A stretch of DNA of 47,108 nucleotides from Caryophanales bacterium UBA3375 (lineage in GTDB: Bacteria > Bacillota_I > Bacilli_A > UBA3375), in assembly GCA_002359095.1 (NCBI GenBank), contig DEQD01000022.1, forward strand, positions 1 through 47,108. The letters run 5' to 3'. The notes beneath the pieces were generated by a model, which was not told the origin of the DNA, did not search any database, and saw only the letters and a program-made list of their open reading frames with translations. Each line of letters starts with the position of its first letter. The stretch's first letter is position 1. A program made the position numbers and the translations under genes. Below, piece by piece: positions 1 through 8,377 of this stretch.

Positions 1-35
1 GACAAATTTTCACTCAGTGCTAATCTCTTGCTTTT

Positions 36-1304
36 TTAATTTTCATATTCTAATTCATATCCATATAATTGAACGTAATCTCCGTTTTGGATACCTTGTT
101 TTTCTAAATCTTCATAAATACCCATAGCTTTTAATTGATTTGAAAAACGTCTAATATTATCATAAGTATTAAAGTTAGTCATTTTAACTAATCTTTCAAT
201 TTTATCTCCTGTAATACTATATGTATGTTCATCGATTTGATGGATTTCATAATCATTAATTTCTTCAAAACGATATATTTTTTTACTTACTTTTTTCTTT
301 TCTTTTGGTTCTGAAGCTTTAGCTTCTTCTAAGATATCTGATAACTTGTGTTTTAGAATATCAATACCTTCTTTAGTAAGACCAGATACTGGGATTACTT
401 CAAGATCAGGATAAGTTTGTTTAAATAATTCTAGGTTTTCTTGACTTCCAACTAAATCCATTTTATTAGCAATAATAACTTCTTTTTTGTCTAATATTTT
501 TGGATCAAAGTCTTCTAATTCTTGGTTAATTAACTTATAATTATTAACTGGATCATTTCCTTCACTCATATCAAGAACATGAGCAATAACTTTAGTTCTT
601 TGAATATGTTTTAGAAATTGGTGCCCTAATCCTTTACCTTGACTAGCACCTTCAATTAATCCTGGTAAGTCAGCTAAAACAAATGATTTACCATCCTCAC
701 TTTTACATACTCCTAAATTAGGAACAATAGTAGTAAAGTGATAAGCTGCAATTTTAGGTTTAACATTAGACATAACTGAAATTAGTGTTGATTTACCAAC
801 ACTTGGTAAACCAACTAGGCCAACATCGGCTAGTAGCTTTAATTCTAAAACAACACTAATTTCCTCACCTGGTTCACCATTTTCACAAATCTCTAAACTA
901 TGGCGTCCAGCTTTAGCTAATGCATAGTTACCACGACCACCGCGACCACCTTTAGCGATTACATATTGTTGTTTATCATGAACTAGATCACAGATAAAGT
1001 CATTAGTATTAGCGTCAAATACCATAGTTCCTGGTGGTACTTTTAATACTAAGCTAGTAGCATCATGACCATGTTGTGCTTTAGTTCTTCCATTTTCACC
1101 ATTGTCTGCTTTATACTTCTTATTATAATTAAAATCTAAAAGCGTATTTAATCCGTTGTCTACTTCAAGGACGATGTCTCCACCACGTCCTCCGCTTCCT
1201 CCATAAGGACCTCCAAGTTCAACGAATTTTTCACGGCGAAAGGCGACAATTCCATTACCACCATCACCTGCTTTTAGATTTATTTTAACTCGATCGATAA
1301 ACAT
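36..1304 (-). CDS. obgE: Obg family GTPase ObgE/CgtA
   Basis: Ribosome-associated GTPase of large-subunit maturation and stress control. The 422-residue protein has the three expected parts: a glycine-rich Obg fold (about 1-158, with GDGGNG, GGPYGGSGGRGGD and KGGRGGRGN stretches), a G domain with GLPSVGKST (165-173), DLPG (212-215) and NKMD (280-283), and a C-terminal OCT domain (about 345-422). The start is the canonical MFIDRVKI. No Shine-Dalgarno sequence is visible before it. The gene begins 2 nt after the stop of the upstream membrane-protein gene, so translation may be coupled. The stop is TAA. Confidence 0.97.
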   Translation of the reverse strand: MFIDRVKINLKAGDGGNGIVAFRREKFVELGGPYGGSGGRGGDIVLEVDNGLNTLLDFNYNKKYKADNGENGRTKAQHGHDATSLVLKVPPGTMVFDANTNDFICDLVHDKQQYVIAKGGRGGRGNYALAKAGRHSLEICENGEPGEEISVVLELKLLADVGLVGLPSVGKSTLISVMSNVKPKIAAYHFTTIVPNLGVCKSEDGKSFVLADLPGLIEGASQGKGLGHQFLKHIQRTKVIAHVLDMSEGNDPVNNYKLINQELEDFDPKILDKKEVIIANKMDLVGSQENLELFKQTYPDLEVIPVSGLTKEGIDILKHKLSDILEEAKASEPKEKKKVSKKIYRFEEINDYEIHQIDEHTYSITGDKIERLVKMTNFNTYDNIRRFSNQLKAMGIYEDLEKQGIQNGDYVQLYGYELEYEN

Positions 1305-1306
1305 AA

Positions 1307-1609
1307 TTATAAAAACATATTAATTAGGATAACATAAAATACAATGTATTTGTAATCCCATTTTTTAAAGATAATATATAGTGAAAATAGTAATAATAAA
1401 ATTAAATAAATAATGATTAATATACTTTGAGTGTTGTAATTGCTAGCAGCAATTACTTTCCAAATATAAGTTAGAGATAATAGATTATAAAAAATCATCG
1501 CACTCATAACTAGTAATTGGATTATTTTGTTGACAATTACATTATTATCAATTGCATCAATTCCCATATTAATGTAATGTTTAATAGTATCTAAATTAAA
1601 ATCTTTCAT
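1307..1609 (-). CDS. small hypothetical membrane protein
   Basis: No family is recognised. The 100-residue protein has a short charged N-terminus (about 1-25) and then strongly hydrophobic stretches at about 29-54, 62-81 and 86-100, which suggests two or three membrane helices ending almost at the C-terminus. A good ribosome binding site (AAAGGA, minus strand, just beyond 1609) supports it as a real gene. It lies 2 nt upstream of obgE on the same strand and is probably co-transcribed with it from the palindromic promoter region at 1639-1662. Function is unknown. Confidence 0.7.
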   Translation of the reverse strand: MKDFNLDTIKHYINMGIDAIDNNVIVNKIIQLLVMSAMIFYNLLSLTYIWKVIAASNYNTQSILIIIYLILLLLFSLYIIFKKWDYKYIVFYVILINMFL

Positions 1610-1963
1610 AATTATCCTTTTAAATTATTAACATAATTTATTATATCAATTTTGATATAATATAAGTAAGTAAAAGGAGAATTATCAACATTACTTACTT
1701 GCAACGTTCTTTTTAGCTAAATCTAGTAAAAAACTACATGATAAAATTGTTAATCCTAATATGTATCAAAAACATATGAAAGATTATTTGATAGAAGCGG
1801 AATTACATTAAAGAAAAAAGAAAGATAGTATTAGTATCTAGTTGTATTATGATTATAAGTATTATTATTTGTCCAAATATTTATGGAAAATTATAATATT
1901 TGTCGCTTTATTATTACATATCTTTATATTATTTAAACGTATTTTGACTAAGGAGGAGTAATA
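1610..1963. other. gene-free divergent intergenic region
   Basis: About 354 bases separate the obgE unit (minus) from the SDR gene (plus). It holds the 24-bp palindrome at 1639-1662 with a TATAAT on each strand. It also holds an SD-like AAAAGGAGA (1672-1680) followed by an open frame (1674-1811) without a usable start codon, and a strong SD (AAGGAGGAG) just before the SDR start. No tRNA or conserved riboswitch was recognised. Confidence 0.6.
1639..1662. promoter_or_regulatory. perfect palindrome with divergent -10 boxes
   Basis: Two perfect 11-base arms (1639-1649 and 1652-1662) are separated by TT. TATAAT occurs at 1656-1661 on the plus strand and, by symmetry, at 1640-1645 on the minus strand. 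The minus-strand -10 would give a leader of roughly 25 nt for the membrane protein-obgE unit. The -35 regions are poor on both strands. An operator overlapping divergent promoters is inferred. Confidence 0.5.
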
Positions 1964-2716
1964 ATGAGACTTAAAGATAAAGTATGTATTATTATTGGTG
2001 GTAGTAGAGGGATTGGTTTTAGTATCTCTGAACTGTTCTTAAAAGAAGGAGCCAAAGTTTGTGTTTGTGGTTCAAGACAAGAAACTGCCAATAATGCTAT
2101 TGAAAAATTAAATAACTTAGGTTATAGTTTGGATAACATGATGGGGATGGGTGTTGATTTAACTGATGAAGCATCAGTTAAAAGTTTAATGAAAAGTGTT
2201 AAAGATAAATTTAATAAAATTGATGTATTAGTAAATAATGCAGGTATTACAACTAATCAAAGTATTTTAGATACAACTTATGATTCATTTATGAATGAAT
2301 TAGCAATTAACACTGCAGGTCCATTTTTATGTATTAAAGAAGTAATTCCATACATGCAAGAAAATGGAGGAGGAAGTATTATTAATACATCTTCATTAGT
2401 TGCTAGATATGGAAGTGTTAATCAAGCAGGATACGTTAGTTCTAAATTTGGTTTAGAAGGGCTAACAATTGAAGCAAGTCGTGAGTTAGGTAAATATAAT
2501 ATTCGAGTAAACGCTGTAGCTCCAGGAGTAATTGGTACTGATATGGTTGCTGAAAATGTAACAGATGAGATGTTAGGTTATTTAAAACAATTAACACCAC
2601 TACAAAGAATGGGAGAACCTAGAGAAGTAGCTAGTGTATATGTATATTTAGCTAGTGATGAATCTAGCTTTACAACTGGTTCAATTATTGATGTTAATGG
2701 TGGAATAGTAAAATAG
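1964..2716 (+). CDS. short-chain dehydrogenase/reductase (FabG-like)
   Basis: NAD(P)-dependent oxidoreductase of the classical SDR family, 250 residues, the usual length. Visible are the cofactor motif GGSRGIG (12-18), NNAG (91-94), and the catalytic Ser143/144, Tyr157 and Lys161 (YxxxK). The C-terminal ending GSIIDVNGG is typical of 3-oxoacyl-ACP reductases and related alcohol or sugar dehydrogenases. No other fatty-acid genes are adjacent, so the substrate cannot be fixed and FabG is only one option. It has a strong SD (AAGGAGGAG) and a terminator starting inside its stop codon, so it is probably a single-gene unit. Confidence 0.93.
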   Translation: MRLKDKVCIIIGGSRGIGFSISELFLKEGAKVCVCGSRQETANNAIEKLNNLGYSLDNMMGMGVDLTDEASVKSLMKSVKDKFNKIDVLVNNAGITTNQSILDTTYDSFMNELAINTAGPFLCIKEVIPYMQENGGGSIINTSSLVARYGSVNQAGYVSSKFGLEGLTIEASRELGKYNIRVNAVAPGVIGTDMVAENVTDEMLGYLKQLTPLQRMGEPREVASVYVYLASDESSFTTGSIIDVNGGIVK

Positions 2717-2742
2717 AAATCCTTAGGATTTCTATTTTATTT
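2710..2742 (+). terminator. intrinsic terminator after the SDR gene
   Basis: Perfect arms ATAGAAATCC / GGATTTCTAT flank a TTA loop (2713-2735) and are followed by a T-rich tract. Flanking A and T bases lengthen the stem. The hairpin begins in the stop codon of the SDR gene. Confidence 0.85.
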
Positions 2743-2766
2743 GTATAAAATACTTATAGGTAAATA

Positions 2767-2775
2767 TGGTATAAT
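2767..2775 (+). promoter_or_regulatory. extended -10 promoter for ispG-aspS-hydrolase
   Basis: TGGTATAAT, an extended -10 element (TGn plus consensus TATAAT), lies 26 nt upstream of the ispG start and just after the SDR terminator. No convincing -35 is present at the usual distance, as is common for extended -10 promoters. Confidence 0.6.
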
Positions 2776-2801
2776 TAAATAAATGCTAAGTAGGAGATAT
2801 T

Positions 2802-3884
2802 ATGTTATCTAGAGAGAAAACTCGTCGTATTAAAGTTGGTGATGTCTATATTGGTGGGAAAAATGAAGTAGTGATTCAATCAATGACTACTACAAAACCA
2901 CGTGATGTAGAAAAAACAGTAGAACAAATTAATCGCTTAGTTGATGCTGGTTGTGAGATTGTTAGGGTATCTTGTCCTAGATTAGAAGATGCAACAGCAA
3001 TTAGAGAAATTAAAAAACAAGTTAGCTGTCCAATTGTTGCTGATATTCATTTTGATTATCGTATCGCCCTTGAAGCAATTGATGCTGGAGTGGATAAGAT
3101 TAGAATTAATCCAGGAAATATTGGTAGTGATGAACGTATTAAAATGGTAGTTGATGCGTGTAAAGAAAAAGGGATACCAATAAGAATTGGAGTTAATGCT
3201 GGTAGTTTAGAAAAACATATTTTAGATAAATATGGATATCCAACATGGGAGGGAATGATTGAGAGTGCTAAATACCATGTTGAATTATTAGAGAAACTAG
3301 ATTTTCATGATATTATCATATCATTAAAATCTTCAGATCTTAATATGGCAATAAAAGCTTATGAAGAGGCTAGTAAAATATTTGATTATCCACTTCATGT
3401 AGGTATTACTGAATCAGGTACTGGATTTGGAGGAACGATTAAATCAAGTATTGGTTTAGGTTTAATCTTATCACAAGGAATTGGAAATACAATAAGAGTT
3501 AGTCTAAGTGAAGATCCTGTAGAAGAAATTAAAGTAGCTAGAGAAATATTAAAAAACTTAGGATTAATTCATAATATGCCAACATTAATCTCTTGTCCTA
3601 CTTGTGGGCGTATTGAAGTTAATATGTTACCAATAGCGCATGAACTAGAAGAGTTTTTACAAACAATTAAAGCACCACTAAAAGTATCACTTTTAGGTTG
3701 TGCGGTAAATGGTCCTGGTGAAGCAAAAGAAGCAGATGTAGGGATAGCTTGTGCACGTGGTGAAGGGCTATTATTTAAAAAAGGTGAAATTGTAGAAAAA
3801 GTTCCTGAAGATAAATTACTTAGTCGTTTAAAAGAAGAAGTATTAATTATGGAAAAAGAATATATAGAGAATAATAATAAATAG
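2802..3884 (+). CDS. ispG: 4-hydroxy-3-methylbut-2-en-1-yl diphosphate synthase
   Basis: IspG (GcpE) reductively converts methylerythritol cyclodiphosphate to HMBPP, the penultimate step of the MEP isoprenoid pathway, using a [4Fe-4S] cluster. The 360-residue protein starts with the family hallmark TRRIKVGDVYIGG...VIQSMTTT. It carries the three cluster cysteines C265, C268 (SCPTCGR) and C300 with Glu307 (GCAVNGPGE). The length is normal. It shows that isoprenoids are made by the oxygen-sensitive MEP route and needs a reduced electron donor such as ferredoxin. It is the first gene of an operon with aspS (7-nt gap) and the hydrolase. Confidence 0.97.
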   Translation: MLSREKTRRIKVGDVYIGGKNEVVIQSMTTTKPRDVEKTVEQINRLVDAGCEIVRVSCPRLEDATAIREIKKQVSCPIVADIHFDYRIALEAIDAGVDKIRINPGNIGSDERIKMVVDACKEKGIPIRIGVNAGSLEKHILDKYGYPTWEGMIESAKYHVELLEKLDFHDIIISLKSSDLNMAIKAYEEASKIFDYPLHVGITESGTGFGGTIKSSIGLGLILSQGIGNTIRVSLSEDPVEEIKVAREILKNLGLIHNMPTLISCPTCGRIEVNMLPIAHELEEFLQTIKAPLKVSLLGCAVNGPGEAKEADVGIACARGEGLLFKKGEIVEKVPEDKLLSRLKEEVLIMEKEYIENNNK

Positions 3885-3891
3885 GAGTGGT

Positions 3892-5631
3892 ATGAATAAG
3901 TTACGTTCAATTATAATAGATGATATAACGAGTAATTTAATTGATCAAGAAATAACCCTAGCAGGATGGGTTAAAAATCATCGTGATTTTGGTAAATTTA
4001 TATTTATTGATATTCGTGATTTTTCTGGTGTATTTCAAGTAGTTATTAATGAAGAAGATAGTTTTTATGAACAAGCTAAAAAACTACATTTAGAAGATTG
4101 TATTAGTGTAAGTGGGATTGTTAGAAAAAGAAGTAATATTAATGAAAAGATTAAAAATGGTGATTTAGAGTTAGCGGTTAATAATTTAGAAATTATTAAT
4201 CAAACTAAATCTATTCCATTTGCACTAGAAGATGAAGTAGAAGCTAGTGAAGATACAAGAATGACTTATCGTTATCTTGATTTACGTCGTGATATAATGC
4301 AAAATAACTTAAGAACGCGCCATAAAATTACAAGTAGTATTAGAAGATTTTTAGATGCTCAAAGATTTTGTGAAATTGAAACACCTATTTTAACCAAATC
4401 AACACCAGAAGGAGCACGTGATTATGTAGTACCATCACGTGTTAATATTGGTAATTTTTATGCTCTACCACAATCACCACAAATTTATAAAAACTTATTA
4501 ATGATTGGTGGGATTGAACGTTATTATCAAATAACTAAGTGTTTTAGAGATGAAGATTTAAGAAGTGATCGTCAACCAGAATTCACACAAATTGATATGG
4601 AAATGTCTTTTATGAGTGAAGCAGAAATTAGAAGTTTAATTGAAGATATGGTTAAACAAGTAATGCTTGATGTTAAAGGTATTGACATTAAAGAAGATTT
4701 TCCAATTATTAGTTATCAAGATGCTATGGATAAATATGGTAGTGATAAACCAGATACTCGTTATGAAATGTTAATTGAAGATGTAACAGATATATTTACT
4801 AACTCTGAGTTTAGAGTATTTAGTAATGCTGAGTATGTAAGATGTATTAAAGCAAGTAGTGCTGATATTTTTAGTCGTAAAGTTATTGATAAGTTAGAAC
4901 AATGTGCTAAACAAAATCATGCTAAAGGTCTTGCTTGGTTAAAATACGTTGAAAATGAATTTAATGGTGGAGTTAGTAAAAATTTAAGTGAAGAAGAATT
5001 AAACACATTAAAACAACGTCTTAATTTAGAAAACAATGAGATTGTTTTCTTTGTTGCTGATAGTTGGCATACTTGTTGTAATGCACTAGGGGCAATTAGA
5101 ATTGAAGTAGCTAATCGTCTAGAATTAATTGATCAAGATAAATATAATTTCTTATGGGTTGTTGATTGGCCAATGTTTGAATATGATGAAGAATTAAATC
5201 GTTTATTTGCAATGCACCACCCATTTACAATGCCAGCTAATGAAGAGTTTAGTGCTAATCCAATTGAGACAAAAGCACAAGCTTATGATATAGTATTAAA
5301 TGGTTATGAATTAGGTGGAGGTAGTATTCGAATTAATAATCCAAAACTACAACACCAAATGTTTGAGTTACTGAATATGGATGAAAAAGAAATAAAAGAA
5401 AAATTCTCCTTCTTTATTGAAGCTTATAGTTATGGAGCACCATACCATGGAGGGGTAGCACTAGGATTAGATCGTTTTGCAATGATTCTAACAGGTAGTG
5501 ATAGTATTCGTGATGTAATCGCATTCCCTAAAAATAATAAAGCTGTTGATTTAATGATGGAAGCACCATCATTAATAGATAATGAACAATTAGATGAGCT
5601 TGGAATAAAGGTAAGAGATGAAAATAATTAA
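3892..5631 (+). CDS. aspS: aspartate-tRNA ligase
   Basis: Class II aminoacyl-tRNA synthetase charging tRNA-Asp in the cytoplasm. The 579-residue bacterial-type enzyme shows an N-terminal OB-fold anticodon domain (LAGWVKNHRDFGKFIFIDIRD), the motif 2 region CFRDEDLRSDRQPEFTQ, a bacterial GAD insertion in the middle, and motif 3 GLDRF near the C-terminus (GVALGLDRFAMIL). The SD AGGAGTGG precedes the ATG. The last 14 bases overlap the start of the downstream hydrolase, implying coupled translation. From sequence alone the non-discriminating (Asp/Asn) form cannot be excluded. Confidence 0.97.
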   Translation: MNKLRSIIIDDITSNLIDQEITLAGWVKNHRDFGKFIFIDIRDFSGVFQVVINEEDSFYEQAKKLHLEDCISVSGIVRKRSNINEKIKNGDLELAVNNLEIINQTKSIPFALEDEVEASEDTRMTYRYLDLRRDIMQNNLRTRHKITSSIRRFLDAQRFCEIETPILTKSTPEGARDYVVPSRVNIGNFYALPQSPQIYKNLLMIGGIERYYQITKCFRDEDLRSDRQPEFTQIDMEMSFMSEAEIRSLIEDMVKQVMLDVKGIDIKEDFPIISYQDAMDKYGSDKPDTRYEMLIEDVTDIFTNSEFRVFSNAEYVRCIKASSADIFSRKVIDKLEQCAKQNHAKGLAWLKYVENEFNGGVSKNLSEEELNTLKQRLNLENNEIVFFVADSWHTCCNALGAIRIEVANRLELIDQDKYNFLWVVDWPMFEYDEELNRLFAMHHPFTMPANEEFSANPIETKAQAYDIVLNGYELGGGSIRINNPKLQHQMFELLNMDEKEIKEKFSFFIEAYSYGAPYHGGVALGLDRFAMILTGSDSIRDVIAFPKNNKAVDLMMEAPSLIDNEQLDELGIKVRDENN

Positions 5632-6493
5632 TCATAAAAATGAAACAACTTTTATTCCTACTAATCCCAAAGCGATAGTAGTGATAATTCATGGAATGAA
5701 GGAACATCACAATCGTTATGATGAGTTTGCTAAGTTTTTAGCAAACAATGGTTATGTCGTGAGAACCTTTGACTTATTAGGTCATGGAGAGTATGCCCAA
5801 GAATTAGGTCATCTAGATAAAGATAATGGATGGGAATTATTAATTAAGCAAGTTGAAGATGAAATGGATGCGATGAAAAGTAAGTATCCTAATCTAGAAT
5901 TATATCTAATTGGTCATTCAATGGGTTCAATTTTAGCAAGAAATGTTTATAATCGTGATGAAGAAAAAATTGATAAACTTGTTTTAATGGGAACACCACC
6001 ACCAACTAAGATGTATATTAGTGGGATGATGTTAAATAAATGCTTAAGAATGTTTAAAGGAATTAATGGTTATTCTCCTTTATTTGAATTATTATTCTTT
6101 GGGGTTGGAACAGAAATCAAATATCCTAGTCTTAGTTGGATCAGTAAAAATCAAGATAATGTAGCAAATTACAAACAAGATCCTTTATGTGGGTTTAGAT
6201 TTAGTTTAGGATATTATAAAAATGTCTTAACCGGGGTTAAAGAAATAGTTAAACCCAAATACAAAGCATTAGATCCAAATAAACCAATAGCTATTTTTGT
6301 TGGTGAAGATGATCCAATCATTAAAGGTAAAAGAGGGATTAGAAACACAGTTAAAAAGTTAAAAGATACAGGATATTTAAATGTTGAAACTAAAATATAT
6401 CCAACATTAAGACATGAATTACTTTTTGAAAAAGAACATGATATGATTCAAAAAGATATCTTAAACTTTTTAAATACAGGTAATATTAACTAA
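5618..6493 (+). CDS. alpha/beta hydrolase, lysophospholipase/monoacylglycerol lipase type
   Basis: Predicted serine hydrolase of the Hydrolase_4 (monoglyceride lipase) family, 291 residues. It has the oxyanion-hole segment HGMKEHHNRYDEFA, the FDLLGHGEY strand, nucleophile elbow GHSMGS with Ser101, a likely acid Asp231 or Asp232 in VGEDDP, and His266 in LRHELLFE, which together give a complete triad. There is no signal peptide, so it is probably cytoplasmic and may act on lysolipids or acylglycerols. It overlaps aspS by 14 nt and ends the operon before a strong terminator. Confidence 0.88.
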   Translation: MKIINHKNETTFIPTNPKAIVVIIHGMKEHHNRYDEFAKFLANNGYVVRTFDLLGHGEYAQELGHLDKDNGWELLIKQVEDEMDAMKSKYPNLELYLIGHSMGSILARNVYNRDEEKIDKLVLMGTPPPTKMYISGMMLNKCLRMFKGINGYSPLFELLFFGVGTEIKYPSLSWISKNQDNVANYKQDPLCGFRFSLGYYKNVLTGVKEIVKPKYKALDPNKPIAIFVGEDDPIIKGKRGIRNTVKKLKDTGYLNVETKIYPTLRHELLFEKEHDMIQKDILNFLNTGNIN

Positions 6494-6502
6494 ATATATG
6501 TA

Positions 6503-6540
6503 AAAATTAGGGTTTTAGCCCTAATTTTCTATTATTTTTT
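6503..6540 (+). terminator. intrinsic terminator of the ispG operon
   Basis: Arms AAAATTAGGG / CCCTAATTTT (6503-6512 and 6519-6528) flank a 6-base loop, followed by a T-rich stretch to 6540. It separates the ispG operon from the ribosomal promoter. Confidence 0.85.
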
Positions 6541-6579
6541 AAAATTATCAAAAAAATCAAAAAATTAATAAGAAATAGA

Positions 6580-6608
6580 TTGACAAAGCAAATGAAAAGT
6601 TATATAAT
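6580..6608 (+). promoter_or_regulatory. consensus sigma-A promoter of the ribosomal superoperon
   Basis: A perfect TTGACA (6580-6585), a 17-base spacer and a perfect TATAAT (6603-6608). Transcription should begin near 6614-6616, at the base of the leader structure. It is the only full-consensus promoter noticed in the window and fits the need for very high ribosomal protein expression. Confidence 0.93.
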
Positions 6609-6614
6609 AAATTT

Positions 6615-6660
6615 GGTGTTTTATCTATTGGTGAGTTAAGTTTTTAACACACCCGACACC
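6615..6660 (+). promoter_or_regulatory. structured 5' leader, S6:S18-binding-motif-like
   Basis: The leader can fold into a basal stem GGTGT (6615-6619) / ACACC (6656-6660). Above it is a hairpin GGTGAGTTAA (6630-6639) / TTAACACACC (6644-6653) with one A-A mismatch and a 4-base loop. The 5' side of the junction is about 10 nt long and the 3' side carries a CCG (6653-6655) between hairpin and basal stem. A CCG bulge flanked by a stem and a hairpin is the published hallmark of the S6:S18 protein-binding leader, normally found before rpsF. Here the next gene is rpsJ. The fold is read by eye, and regulatory function is inferred. Confidence 0.5.
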
Positions 6661-6690
6661 ATGTAAATAAAACAATATGAAAGGAGTATG

Positions 6691-6996
6691 ATGGCAAATA
6701 GTGTTAAAATCAAACTTAAAGGTTATGATCATAAGTTAGTAGATGCATCAGTTGAAAAAATCGTTTCACAAGTGCAAAGTGCTGGTGGAAAAATTAGTGG
6801 ACCTATTCCATTACCAACTGATAAAAACATTTACACAATTATTAGAGCAGTGCACAATTTTAAAACTTCTCGTGAACAATTTGAAATTAGAACACACAAA
6901 CGTCTAATTGAAATTGAAAACATGAATAATGATATTCAAGAAGTTTTAGGACGTATTGCTATCCCAGCTGGGGTACTTGTTGAAGTTAAGATGTAG
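6691..6996 (+). CDS. rpsJ: 30S ribosomal protein S10 (uS10)
   Basis: Head protein of the small subunit, which also serves as NusE in transcription antitermination. The protein matches the family throughout: IKLKGYDHKL near the N-terminus, GPIPLPT in the middle and the signature EIRTHKRLIEI. Two adjacent ATGs exist (6688 and 6691). The second is chosen because AAGGAG (6681-6686) is only 1 nt from the first, and MANS.. is the usual start. It is the first gene of the 30-gene ribosomal superoperon, downstream of the structured leader. Confidence 0.97.
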   Translation: MANSVKIKLKGYDHKLVDASVEKIVSQVQSAGGKISGPIPLPTDKNIYTIIRAVHNFKTSREQFEIRTHKRLIEIENMNNDIQEVLGRIAIPAGVLVEVKM

Positions 6997-7045
6997 AAAA
7001 TTACAGAAACATTATGACACATAGAAAAAAGAAAAGAGGTGTTCG

Positions 7046-7741
7046 ATGATGAAAGGATTAGTAGGAAGAAAAATCGGAATGTCTCAAATGTTTGCTACTG
7101 ATGGAACTGTTATTCCTGTAACAATCGTTGAGATAGAACCAAATGTAATTACACAAATTAAAACAACAGAAACAGATGGATACAATGCTATTCAAATTGG
7201 TGTTGAAGATAAAAAAGAAAAACATACAAACAAACCAGAATTAGGACATGTTAAAAAAGCAGGTTTAGATACTGGTAAACGTGTTTATCGTGAATTTGTT
7301 GTTAGTGAAGAAGAAGTCGGAAATTATACACTTGGTCAAGAATTAAAAGTAGATATCTTTAGTGATGGTGAAATTGTTGACGTACAAGGAACTTCAAAAG
7401 GTAAAGGATTCCAAGGTGCGATTAAACGTCACAACCAATCAAGAGGACCAATGAGTCACGGTTCACGTTACCATAGACGTCCAGGTTCAATGGGAGCGGT
7501 AGCACCACAAGTATTTAAAGGTAAAAACTTACCAGGACACATGGGTGCTAAAACTGTAACTACTCAAAACTTAGAAATTGTTAAAGTAGATACAAAACGT
7601 AATGCTTTAATTATTAAAGGTAATGTACCTGGTGCTAAAAAATCTTTTGTAACGATTAAAGCTGCAATCAAAGATAATGGTAGAGCGCAAAACAAAGAAT
7701 TAATTTCATATGTAGAAGAAACTACTACAAATGAAGAATAA
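7046..7741 (+). CDS. rplC: 50S ribosomal protein L3 (uL3)
   Basis: Large-subunit assembly protein with a loop reaching toward the peptidyl transferase centre. It has the typical start KGLVGRKIGMSQMF and the conserved central loop GAIKRHNQSRGPMSHGSRYHR. At 231 residues it is slightly longer than average because of a charged C-terminal tail (EETTTNEE). Two ATGs in tandem (7046, 7049) are both compatible with the GAGGTG ribosome binding site; 7049 would remove one Met. The gap to rplD is 12 nt. Confidence 0.97.
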   Translation: MMKGLVGRKIGMSQMFATDGTVIPVTIVEIEPNVITQIKTTETDGYNAIQIGVEDKKEKHTNKPELGHVKKAGLDTGKRVYREFVVSEEEVGNYTLGQELKVDIFSDGEIVDVQGTSKGKGFQGAIKRHNQSRGPMSHGSRYHRRPGSMGAVAPQVFKGKNLPGHMGAKTVTTQNLEIVKVDTKRNALIIKGNVPGAKKSFVTIKAAIKDNGRAQNKELISYVEETTTNEE

Positions 7742-7753
7742 TAAGGAGGCAGT

Positions 7754-8377
7754 ATGGCAAAAATTGATGTATTAGATGTAAATGGTAAAAAAGTAGATTC
7801 AATTGATTTAAATGATAGTGTATTTGCCATCACACCAAATGAACAAGCGTTATTTGATGCAGTGATGCTACAGCGTGCTAATGTGCGTCAAGGGACTCAC
7901 AGTGTTAAAAACCGTAGCGCTGTAAGTGGTGGTGGTCGTAAACCATGGCGTCAAAAAGGAACTGGTCGTGCTCGTCAAGGTACAATTAGAGCTCCGCAAT
8001 GGCGTGGTGGTGGTGTAGTATTTGGACCAACTCCAAGAAAATACACTTTAAAAATGAATAAGAAAGTGCGTAGATTAGCTCTTCGTAGTGCTCTTAGTTT
8101 AAAATTACAAAACAACGAATTAGTTGTAGTTGACAAACTAGAAGTAAAAGAACCAAAAACAAAAGATTTTATGAAAGTAGTTAATGCTTTAGGTGTTGAA
8201 CGTAAAGGATTATTCGTTGGATCAGAACTTAGTGAAAACTTAGTAAGATCAAGTAACAATGTTGTTAACGTGTTAGTATTAGAGGCAAATGAAATTAATG
8301 TGTTAGACATTATGAATGTTAATAAATTAGTTTTAAGCGTTGATGCTGTTAAAAAAATTGAGGAGGTTTTAGGATAA
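7754..8377 (+). CDS. rplD: 50S ribosomal protein L4 (uL4)
   Basis: Large-subunit protein whose extended loop lines the peptide exit tunnel; in enterobacteria it represses its own S10 operon. The loop is recognisable as KNRSAVSGGGRKPWRQKGTGRARQG (split here: KNRSAVSGGGRKPW then RQKGTGRARQG). The protein is 207 residues, the normal size. AAGGAGG lies just before the start. Its TAA shares one base with the rplW start (TAATG), so the two are translationally coupled. Whether L4 regulates this operon is unknown. Confidence 0.97.
   Translation: MAKIDVLDVNGKKVDSIDLNDSVFAITPNEQALFDAVMLQRANVRQGTHSVKNRSAVSGGGRKPWRQKGTGRARQGTIRAPQWRGGGVVFGPTPRKYTLKMNKKVRRLALRSALSLKLQNNELVVVDKLEVKEPKTKDFMKVVNALGVERKGLFVGSELSENLVRSSNNVVNVLVLEANEINVLDIMNVNKLVLSVDAVKKIEEVLG

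Noticed and set aside
3569..3910. 113-codon open frame on the minus strand across the end of ispG
   Set aside because: It is fully covered by ispG and aspS, has no ribosome binding site and a Ser/Phe-rich composition typical of an antisense shadow. The same applies to the other long antisense frames inside ribosomal genes, pnp, murA and the permeases.
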